Below, piece after piece: positions 1 through 10,173 of a DNA stretch of 64,000 nucleotides. The notes under the pieces are model-generated. The model saw only the letters and a program-made list of their open reading frames with translations, made no database searches and was not told where the DNA came from. Source of the stretch: Axinella damicornis. Its lineage: Eukaryota > Porifera > Demospongiae > Axinellida > Axinellidae. The translations under genes were made by a program, and so were the position numbers. Each line of letters opens with the position of its first letter. Position 1 is the stretch's first letter. The stretch is from positions 979,883 through 1,043,882 of the forward strand of contig OZ007516.1 in assembly GCA_963931865.1 (NCBI GenBank), read 5' to 3'.

Positions 1-72
1 CTACAAGCAAAGGGAGGCGTTCTCCGCTGATCATTTCAACATTTTGTGTGGCTTCCTTGACCCTCTGGTAAG

Positions 73-3000
73 GTACTCCTCTTCTTCATAGCTGCAAGCT
101 ATGTGATGGACTCCAGTTATGGTGTGGTGGACACTCTCTTCAACCCCATTCTCAGTGACTACTTTGGCTTCACAGAGAAGGAGACGAGCTACTTCTTTGT
201 GGGGGTGATGGTGATACACATTGCAGGCTCACTGCTGCTGTAAGTGTATCACAAACACACGGTAGCTAGAGGCCTTTCCTAGCCTCGTTCCCAGGCTCCC
301 CCTGTGCGCCTGGGAACGAGGCTAGGCCTTTCCCACATCCAGATTCTGATCGCTTGTAGTATGCAAGTGATCAAACAAAGGAATGAGGCTAACAACGAGC
401 TATATTTAATTGGAGGGATCTCCTCAATCACTTGCTTTTGTAACTGAGAAAATTCTGAGACTTATTGTCTCAGTCCCAGACCCAAACCAACCCCAGCACG
501 GATCACATTCATGCAGTATGTGATTTACACGCGCTGGATGAGAGGTCTGGGAGTGAGACTATGTCTAGCAGAAGTTTGGTATGAAACCAGCTACATGAGC
601 TTTGCATGAAGCAGCAGCTTATGAGGGCCACAAGAAACTCAATAAGAGCATTGGAAACAGAATCCTGGTTCTGATGTTGAACTACAGTGTGGCTAGTCTT
701 GTTAGGTTTCGGCACAGCCATGCGCTATGCATGTGTTTGTGAGTGTAAAGCACTAGTATGGCATATCCTGAGCAGAGTCACCTGACTCCTGTTCACCCAG
801 CAACAACCCATGCTCAAATGAGCCAGGAGCACGAGTATATGCACATACGCAGCGATGATTGGCTACAGTACCGGAGTAGTAGCTCGCTTCTGATTGGTTC
901 ACTTAGGTCACTTACGTCATACAATGCATACTTAGGGTATATTATGGCAGGTTAGGGTGTGGTTTATATTGTTATATGGCCAATAGAATTGAAGCTTTGA
1001 TACCTACTCCGGGATAGCTCATGATTGGAGCAAAATGCACTTTTGTCTGTACTAGGTATGTATACACATGCTGTGAATGTGCATATTGTTTTGATAGCCC
1101 CAACTCCTCCCCTGGAGTTCTGCAACCCGTAGATGGTGTCTGTTGATCCAGGGAATCCTCCGCCCAAGGAGTAATGAATGAGTCCAGTTTTGGCATAATT
1201 TTATACTAGATCACAGCCCTTAGCAGAACGCCAGTCTTCTGCTCTAGGGCAAGATCCCTGTACCACATTTAGGAATGTGCAATGTCCAAGATTACAGACT
1301 TGTACTTCCCGAGATTACAGACTTTTACTGATTAATGCTACGTTGACCTCCAATAGATAATTCAATTAGGGGTGTAGTCATAACGATTGATATGCCAGTA
1401 CTGACAGCTACTGGACTATCAGTGTTGGTGCAGAAAGTATTGGCATCTCCGTAGCAATAGACCTACCCCAGCTACCCGAGGGAAGTTTGCTGACTCATGA
1501 GTGGTTGTCATTGTTTCTCCAGACTGCTTCTGAATTTGCTGAGAGTCAACACTCGCATCATAGCCATGATCGGAGTCCTGACCTCCATTGTTGGTGCAGC
1601 CCTCATTGCAGACTGGCAGGCAATTGGACATGACCCTTGCATCCAATTCAGCCCCTTCCACTCTTCGGAGTTCAATTTTGAATCACAAATGCGTAACTCA
1701 TCTTTCGAACAACAAGTTTTGAATGGTTCATATGAGCTACAATCTTCAATTGATCAGCCAGCAAGGCGGGAAATCAACATGGAGTCCGATGTATACACAC
1801 TGCCTGCCCCCACAGATGGTATTCAAGAGTGTCAAAGCTTGGACTTCCATGAGGACAACATTCATTCACAAATACACTCCATATTTGGAGTGGTTCAAAC
1901 CGAAGTCAACCCTGACATACATATGCGCAATGGTACAGTTTCCATACCGCAGCTCCACTGTGTCCGTACCGCCACACCAGGAGAGACTTGTCCTCGTTGT
2001 AGCAATCAAGATGGCGCTGATTCAACTGGGTGCATTATGTTCAAGCTCACTTCTCGCGGACTCTGCTTCCTAATGCACGCTGGTGGGACACTTTCAAACA
2101 TTTCTACCCCCGACTCCTTCTCCTTCTGTGAGGCAGTACGCTACCCAATGTCTGTCTGCATCAGCGCTCGAAATTCTGCGTCGGTGTTGGTATCGGAGTT
2201 CATTCAGTTCAAACGGGCAGTCCAGCTGCTGACAGAGGCAGTGATAGTGCACAATGCACAGCGAATGGACGCCACTGGAGAAGAGGATGCAACAGCTGCC
2301 AACCCTGAGCCAACTGACGGGGAAGAAAATGGAACTGTTGCCAACACCGAGCCAACTGACTCCAATGGAGGGGCAACGAGTGCAATGGCTGCCAACCCCG
2401 AGCCAACTGACTCCAATGGAGGGGAAACGAGTGCAATGGCTGCCAACCCCGAGCCAACTGACTCCAGTGGAGGAGGGGAGAATTCAATGGCCACACGCCC
2501 AAATCAAGTAGAGCTAGGAGTTGAAAACAACATCACGAGCTCTGGCCTGGATCTGACAGCTCTTCCGGTACAAGCATGTGAGGTTCTGTCCCCACGAAAG
2601 TATGGGTGCTACTGGAACCAGCACTCCCGAGTGACCGGAGGAGTGTGTTACGAGTGTCCGCCCATCTGTCGCAGCAGGTTCAAGTCGCTGGATTTCTTCC
2701 AGTACTGTGTTGGTGTGGCGCTCTTTGTGCTAGCTATTCCCATATCCCGCATTGTCCTGATGGTGCTGATATCTGACAGCCTCAGCAGGGAAGACCAGGT
2801 GTGTGTGAGGTGTGAGGTGTGAGGTGGTGCAGGTGTGCATGTGACATTGTGCAGGTGTGAGTGAGGGTAGAGTGCATGTGTGAGTGATGCAGGTGTGGGT
2901 GTGAGGGTCGTACAGGTGTGAGGATGCATGCAGGTGTGAGGGTAGTGTAGGTGTACTAGGTGTGCATGTGAGGGCGGTGATGCAGGTGTGGGTGTGAGGG

Positions 3001-3409
3001 TGGTCGAGGTGTGAGTGAGTGTGAGGCCGAGGGTGCAGGTGTGAGTGAGTGTGAGGCCGAGGGTGCAGGTGTAAGTGGGTGTGAGGGTGGTGGAGGTGTG
3101 AGTCAGTGTGAGGCCGAGGGTGCAGGTGCGAGTGACGGTTGTGATGGTGAGGGTGGTGCAAGTGTGAGTGCATGTGATGGCAAGTATGCCCTCCCCACCT
3201 CCACCCACACCCTCACCCTTCCCCCCAGGGTCCGTTTACTGGTATTGTGGTGTCAGCGGGTGGAATCTCAAGAGCCATATCTCCAATCTGGAGTGAGTTG
3301 CAGTATAGCTACCTGAAATACATCACTGAGAACATTCGGAGGCTCACGCATGTACACGCAATGTACACATGCATACACACCAAACACACACACACACACA
3401 CACATATAC

Positions 3410-3442
<33 letters not shown>

Positions 3443-3812
3443 CACACACACCAACACACCCACACATATACACACACACACACACACATATACCACACAC
3501 ACCAACACACCCACACATACACACACACACACACACACTCGATCTCTCTCTCATACCACAGTTGATGCAGCCTATGAGGGTGTACAGAAGCGTACATTTC
3601 TCCCCATGGCCATCAAAATAGCCATCTTTCTTCCCGTGTTGATTGGCCTGATTGCACTGTACCGGCTACTAACACCTCCAGAACCAAAGCAATTGACGTC
3701 GACAAATGAAAAGAACGAGCTTGAGGAACCATCGAAGGAGGAGGAGGAGAGCGATTCAAGGCATGACAATGAAAGTGTACACTTATTGGACGAAACTAAC
3801 AGTGAATCATAG
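73..3812 (+). CDS. MFSD8/CLN7-like transporter copy 1 (5' part outside the window)
   Basis: This is the 3' half of a major-facilitator transporter of the MFSD8 type. Exons are 73-239, 1523-2798, 3229-3292 and 3562-3812 (stop TAG), matching exons 5-8 of the neighbouring copies in length class and phase. Exon 5 carries the FGFTEKE loop between two helices. Exon 6 is unusually long (1276 nt, against about 460-500 nt in copies 3-8). It inserts a Cys-rich luminal domain and then an in-frame 51-bp (17-residue) repeat rich in NPEPTDSNGG-type units before the shared CYWNQHSRVTGG..C..CP.IC motif. Exon 7 encodes the short helix ending in SPIW. The tail is acidic and ends with ESVHLL, an [DE]xxxL[LI] sorting signal. 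A lysosomal or endosomal membrane role is inferred from the family; the substrate is unknown. Exons 1-4 lie left of the window. Confidence 0.82.
279..325. repeat. Hairpin MITE, CTAGCCTCGTTCCCAGG family
   Basis: Near-perfect inverted repeat. The left arm reads CTAGCCTCGTTCCCAGG and the right arm CCTGGGAACGAGGCTAG, with a very short loop. It lies in intron 5 of copy 1. The same termini recur at least ten times in the window. Confidence 0.75.
464..562. repeat. Degenerate hairpin MITE, second family
   Basis: Inside intron 5 of copy 1. The left end (TCTCAGTCCCAGACCCAAAC) matches the left arm of the complete hairpin at 57110-57217. The right end, around 545-562, is a decayed complement (GGTCTGGGAGTGAGACT). 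Confidence 0.5.
2281..2485 (+). repeat. In-frame 51-bp coding minisatellite
   Basis: Tandem units with a 51-bp period (repeat phases at about 2349, 2400 and 2451), preceded by a shorter related unit. They encode 17-residue repeats around NPEPTDSNGG and SAMAA in the luminal loop of copy 1. The period is a multiple of three, so changes in copy number keep the reading frame. Confidence 0.85.
2800..3190 (+). repeat. GGTGTGAG-rich intronic minisatellite
   Basis: Intron 6 of copy 1 consists almost entirely of degenerate GTGTGAG/GTGCAGGT units. It includes a 42-bp unit, containing GAGGCCGAGGGTGCAGGTG, repeated from about 3009. The exon 6 donor lies exactly at its left edge. Open frames across it are repeat artefacts. 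Confidence 0.7.
3378..3540 (+). repeat. CA microsatellite with TATACCACAC interruptions
   Basis: (CA)n with regular ATATACCACACACACCAACACACCC interruptions, in intron 7 of copy 1 just upstream of the exon 8 acceptor. Confidence 0.9.
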
Positions 3813-4213
3813 CCACACCCACCGTTTCTGATTTCAATTTGATTTGTTATGTAGATCTGTGTTAACATAATTATGAGTCTCATTCCAGGTCCCGTAATTC
3901 TCCCCATGCTCCTCGGCTCTTGCCAGCCTCATTCCTCATTCTCGAGCTCTCGGACCTGGGAGCAAGGCTACCTCATGCTCCCCTTTGCATGGGAATTCAA
4001 ACTGCATGGCATGGATGGTGCCACATGGCAGAGGTTGTGTGTGTATGGGAGGGAAAAAGAGCTCTAGGTTTCCGTGCAGTTACTAGACCCACCACCGTGC
4101 ATAATAATATTCATGCTCGCTTATGCAGCATTCATTGCTCTTTATAATTATGTGCTCTTAGGAAGATAGTCCAACCAGGGTCATATACTGATTCTGTATT
4201 AATTAATTGCAAG
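3813..4213. other. Spacer between copies 1 and 2
   Basis: About 400 bp between the stop of copy 1 and the first candidate start of copy 2. I see no coding exon or recognisable element. It should hold the polyadenylation region of copy 1 and the promoter of copy 2, but no clear signal stands out. Confidence 0.5.
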
Positions 4214-4261
4214 ATGAAACCACTCCCATTCACTCTAATCATATTACGTGGCGGATCCATC

Positions 4262-6190
4262 ATGGAAGCGGGCATGTGGGGCAAGGTGAAGAAGGGTGCG
4301 AAGGTGCTCTGTGAGTGCCACTGCATAGGGCGCGTACAGGGCTACTACACGCAGTGCCGGTGCAGGGGCTGTGAGCGGGACGCGGCCTGTAAGTGTGCGA
4401 ATCAGGTTGTTGTCAAGCAGGCCGTTTTGCTGTATGACTACAAGGTGTAGGACTGTAGCTAAGCATGCTGGTACATGTACAGGGATCGTTGCACAGCAAG
4501 AATGAGGCCAGAACTGCCAGCCATACCTTCATTGGCCCCATGCATGCTGTATCTGTGCATGCATTTTAATCCTGAACTTGTGCCTGGGGCAGTGGGGGCC
4601 TTGCCATGCCGCATGCCATAGAATGGACAGGGTGGGGTACATATGCTGTGAGTTGTATTGTAAATCTTCCGTTTACACAGAAAGGTATTTTTGAAAGAAC
4701 GCACTGGTGGAAATAATTACTACCTGCCCCATATATGCTAATACCTTCGAGGTAGATAATTACTTCTGCCATTCTTTCTCTAATATTTTGCCCCTTGAAT
4801 TTTAGCCAGAGAACTACGGCGGCTGAGACTGAACTTCTTTGTGTTACTGGTGCTGAGTTTCCTCGGAGGCATCGGCTACAGCTCCACCATATCCTCACTC
4901 CATGCATTCATCACCAACCCAGCCACAAGTCCCGTCAATTCAACAGAATGGGTGAGATACGTATCTCCCTGTGCATCCACCACACAGCTAGCTCCACCAT
5001 ATCCTCACTTCATGCATTCATCACCAACCCAGCCACAAGTCCCATCAATTCAACAGAATGGGTGAGATACGTATCTCCCTGTGCATCCACCACACAGCTG
5101 TGGGCCATGCGTTTTCATAGTTCTGAAAATTAAATGGAATTTGGGATAAAACTAGCAGTCATTAATAATTGGTTTGGCAGGAGGTTTTTGCTGTTTGCAC
5201 CACATACACAATGTATGCACCTCAATTGGTACACAATAGTATTGTCCATAGAGTACCAAACAGCCTGTGTCTTGCCCATCCAGCTGCATCCTGTCATAGT
5301 AGATAGTATGTGGTTAATGTGGTTGCTATGCAAGATAATGTGCATCATTGTGGGTGGTGGTGGCTGAGTGGTTAAAGCATTCGGCTGCTAATCGGCTGCT
5401 AATCGGCTGCTAATCGAAAGGTTGCAGGTTCGAATCCCACCATTGCCATAGGAGATTTTCTTTCTCCTAGGAGTTGACTCAGCTCTACCCTAAAAAATGA
5501 GTAGGTGTGTTCTTGAAGGCGTTTCACCTAAAATAGTTCACACCGCATCCTTCGGAGGGGATGTAAAGCCGTCGGTCCCGGGGGACCTGGGTCCATAGGC
5601 TCTGCCTTCTCCAGGCCCTTGTTAGCCACCATTGTGGTAAACCCCTCAAGGGTAGTTCAAGTCAAATCATAGTAGTATGTACCACATGTAACCCATACCA
5701 CCCACACCCACACGCACCCACACCCCTACCCACACCCATACCACCCACACCCACACGCACCCACACCCACACCCACACACACCCACACGCACACCCCTAC
5801 CCACACCCACACGCACCCACACCCACACCCACACACACCCACACGCACACCCCTACCCACACCCACACGCACCCACACCCACACCCACACACACCCACAC
5901 GCACACCCCTACCCACACGCACCCACACCCACACCCACACACACCCACACGCACACCCCTACCCACACCCACACGCACCCACACCCACACACACCCATAC
6001 GCACACCCCTACCCACACCCACACGCACCCACACCCACACACACCCACACGCACACCCCTACCCACACCCACACGCACCCACACGCACACCCCTACCCAC
6101 ACCCACACGCACCCACACACACCCACACCCACACGCACCCACACCCACACCCACACCCACACGCACCCACACACACACACATACACACAC

Positions 6191-6230
<40 letters not shown>

Positions 6231-6232
6231 GC

Positions 6233-6272
<40 letters not shown>

Positions 6273-6340
6273 GCACACGCACACGCACACACACACACAC
6301 ATATACACACGCACACGCACACACACACATATACACACGC

Positions 6341-6378
<38 letters not shown>

Positions 6379-9300
6379 ACAAACTGCTAATGCACCAAGC
6401 TTCTACATGTTATGCATCACTATAATATTACTCACTACTCAACAAAAATATCTATTCCTCTCCCTGCAGAATCCTTCCGGACTTGGAATGTCTGAAAACA
6501 TGTATTTGTGGGCAGTCACCGTCTACAACGTTGGCTTTGTACTCCTTGCAGTGGCGACTGGTGTCCTCCTCAAGTTTGTTCCTTTCCTCCATGTGCTCTC
6601 CGCAGCTCTTCTTCTAAACCTCTTTGGCTCACTGCTCTACGCTATCTCCACCAATGGAGCGATGATCATCGTGTCACGGTTTTTAGCTGGAACTTATAAT
6701 GGGATTATACTGACGGCCTCCTTTGCTTACATTAGCAGCCGAGAGTTTGATTTCCAAGATGCATACATTCTGAAGGTTACCAAAGAGGGAAAGGCCAACT
6801 CAGTCAGAAAGAAACTGCAGCATCACCCACGAGTGAAGGAGACCACCTTCTCTCTGCTATCTTTTGCTGTCACCACGTCGTACCTTGTTGGACCAGGTAT
6901 GCAGTGATGTCTTCTGATGTGGTGGGATTATGTCGTGTATACCAGTTCTTTTGTTGGTCATATCACTTCAAGCTGGAGGGTTGGAGACAAACTTTGACCT
7001 GTCCTGTGCCTTCTTCCCAGGCTTTTACCCAGCCCCCCCAATCGTTTGGTCACCTTCAGTATGGAGAATTAAGCTGGGAGGGCTCTTGTTGTTCTGAACC
7101 ACAGTCCAGTGTGCCTACGCACAATCAAACCCTTTCTACTGTCCCTGTTACTCGCATACTGCAAGTGACGCAAAGCTCGGCAGTGGCCTCGGAATGAAGC
7201 TACTATGGCCAAAAATCATGCATGTAACCATGGCTACAGGTGGTTTTTAGCATGCAGTTCGTGAGCAACTTGGGTAGCTGCATGGGAAGTGGTGATTACT
7301 GCTGTTCACTGTTTCTTTCCTAGTCCTGAACCTCATCATATCCTACTATCACGGGATCGAGCAGTTCCACTGGGTCGGCTGGTACAACATGGTGCTGGTG
7401 TTCCTGTGCATGCTGTTGCTCTTCATTCTGTTCCACGGAGAGAGTGTTTTCCTTTTGAGTCGCCGGATACAGGTCTACAGCAATCTGTGGAGAGAAATGC
7501 AATTCAATACGTTCAGAATTGTCGTATCCCCCATAATTTCCCACCTCTCACTGCCCTGCTTCCCCCCCACCACCACTGCCACGTCTGCCCCTTCTGCCCC
7601 CTCTGCCTCTTCTTCCCCCTCCCACTTCCACCTCTGCCCCTTCTGCCCCCTCTGCCTCTTCTGCCCCCTCTGCCTCTTCTGCCTCCTCTGCCTCTTCTGC
7701 CTCCTCTGCCTCTTCTGCCCCCTCCCACTGCCCCCTCTGCCCCTTCTGCCCCCTCTGCCTCTTCTTCCCCCTCCCACTGCCACCTCTGCCCCTTCTTCCC
7801 CCTCCCACTTCCACCTCTGCCCCTTCTGCCCCCTCTCACTTCCACCTCTGCCCCTTCTGCCCCCTCTCACTGCCCCCTCTGCCTCTTCTGCCCCCTCTCA
7901 CTTCCACCTCTGCCTCTTCTTCCCCCTCCCACTTCCACCTCTGCCCCTTCTGCCCCCTCTGCCTCTTCTGCCCCCTCTCACTTCCACCTCTGCCCCCCTC
8001 TGCCTCTTCTGCCCCCTCCCACTGCCCCTTCTGCCCCCTCTGCCTCTTCTGCCCCCTCCCACTTCCACCTCTGCCTCTTCTTCCCCCTCCCACTTCCACC
8101 TCTGCCCCTTCTGCCCCCTCTCACTGCCCCTCTGCCTCCTCCCACTGCCACCTCTGCCCCTGCCCCCTCTGCATGCCTCCTCCCATCCTTCCTACCTGTC
8201 CACATCTTGCATTCCCCACTATCCTGGTTGAGCTTCCTGTTGTTCCCTTCCATCTTAATTAGTTTCTGTCTGCTCTAATTTAAGAATGCACACATCCAGA
8301 CATAAAGATATCATCCTACATCATTGCTTAGTGATGTGTGACGTGTGACTGTGTGGACCATGTGAGAGAGTTGTTTGCTGACACTACACTCCCAGCTTTC
8401 CGCCGTCGCTTGCAGTACGGTTGCAAGCGATGAAAAGCTGGACAGGAACCTGGGAAGTGGGAACAAGGCTAACTTGGTGATAGAGGCACTATATTGTGGC
8501 TCCGCCTTGCAGCCACCTCTGTCTAACCTTGTCCTCAGCCTCCATTTTGGGGATCACCTTCAACAAAAATAGGTATGGGGAAGTGATCTGTCTTTCCCAT
8601 TCCGATTTTGTTGGAGGAGTTCCTGCCAAAAGAGAGGAGACTACGACCTCTGAATGTGTACTTCTTTTAATACCTTAACCCTGTATTTCTCTTAGTACCT
8701 TAACCCTGTCCTCAGATGTTTACTTGCTTCGTAGTAGCAAGTTATGTACTCGATTCAAGTTACGGCATCGTGGATACGCTATTTCAACCAATTCTTACCA
8801 GCCATTTTGGCTTCCGGGAGAAGGATGTGTCATTCTACTTTGTGGCCGTGATGCTGGTGTACATTTTGGGTTCAGTTCTGCTGTAAGCTCATTGGTTTCT
8901 AATTGCATGACCTCTGCTATCTCATTTGGGGCTACGTGACAATTGGGGTTCATTTCAACTCTCCTTTTCTTTTTTAGTGGTTAGTTTACAGAATAGCCTC
9001 GTTCCTAGCCTCATACCCAGGCCCCGACAGTCGGGGCCTGGGTACGAGGCTACGTCGTTCCCAGGCCCGAGAACGAGGCTATTTACAGAAGTGAGTGAGC
9101 CCCTGTAATAATTAATCTGTTTCTGCTCACAGGTTTGTCCTGCACCTAATGAGGGTGGGTCCCCGAGTTATGGCAATCATTGGTGTTTTGAGTTCGATCA
9201 CAGGCCTGCTGGTGATGGCTGATTGGCAGTCAATCGGATACGACCCATGTAGTCAATACAGCCCCTACTTCCATCCAGAACTACAGAACGTGACAACCCA

Positions 9301-10131
9301 AGACAAACCGCTCGTCGATGTTGTCAACTCCGTGACCCAGCAGGAAATCATGTGTCAGGAATTGGATTTCCATTCGTATATTTCAGCCGGTGACGAGGTT
9401 ACTTCACTCCTGGAGGGTACTCAAGTGGTTGTGTGCCAGGAAGGGTTCCATCTGGGCCAGGTGAACCAGACGCTGGACCTGGAATGTGGGATCCGGTCGA
9501 CCGGCTCCTGCCTACGGTTCATCACCAACCAATCATCGTCCAATTGCTTCAATTTCAGAGTCACATCTGGAAACCTTTGCCTCGAAATGCCTGATACAGG
9601 GAATGGTTCGAATCACTCGTCTCATAGATCAATATCATGTGATGCACTAAAACATCCATTTTCACTTTGTGCAAACTTCCGTACTGCCTCACGAGAGAGC
9701 AGACCCCTTTCAATGACAATGTATGCCTTCCAGGAGTTCAAGGAAGTTATCCAAATGTTAACGGTAGCAGTTGCTGGCCATCCTGAATACAGTAATGTCA
9801 ACGTTCAAGCCGATAACAGCAGTGAGAGTAATAGCTCTCAGGCAGGAATGACACTGCGTGAACATTGTGAGGCTATGGGACAAAGCTCGTATAGCTGTTA
9901 CTGGAACCAGGCATCGCAAATTACTCACCAGGGGTGTGACGAATGTCCTCAGATCTGCTACAGTGAACACAAGTCTCTCAACTTCGTGCAGTTCTGTATT
10001 GGCGCGTTCTTCTTTGTGATCGCCATTCCTCTCACCAGGATCGCACTGATGGTCCTCATCTCCGACAACCTCCACAGAGAATTGCAGGTGCAAATATTAA
10101 CTTCTAGCAGAGTTGTATATTTGGGGATTTT

Positions 10132-10173
<42 letters not shown>

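Noticed and set aside
2209..2511. Open frames on both strands across the 51-bp repeat
   Set aside because: They are other-frame shadows of the coding minisatellite in copy 1.
2648..3554. His/Thr- and Cys/Val-rich open frames on both strands
   Set aside because: Produced by GTGTGAG and CA repeats; no start context, splice consistency or family similarity.
5353..5447. Functional tRNA-Ser gene
   Set aside because: The anticodon segment is triplicated, the acceptor and T stems pair badly, and a SINE body follows.
7475..8278. Long proline/serine/leucine-rich open frames (up to 329 codons)
   Set aside because: Compositional artefact of the polypyrimidine minisatellite in intron 4 of copy 2. Its first part overlaps the real exon 4 only in another frame.
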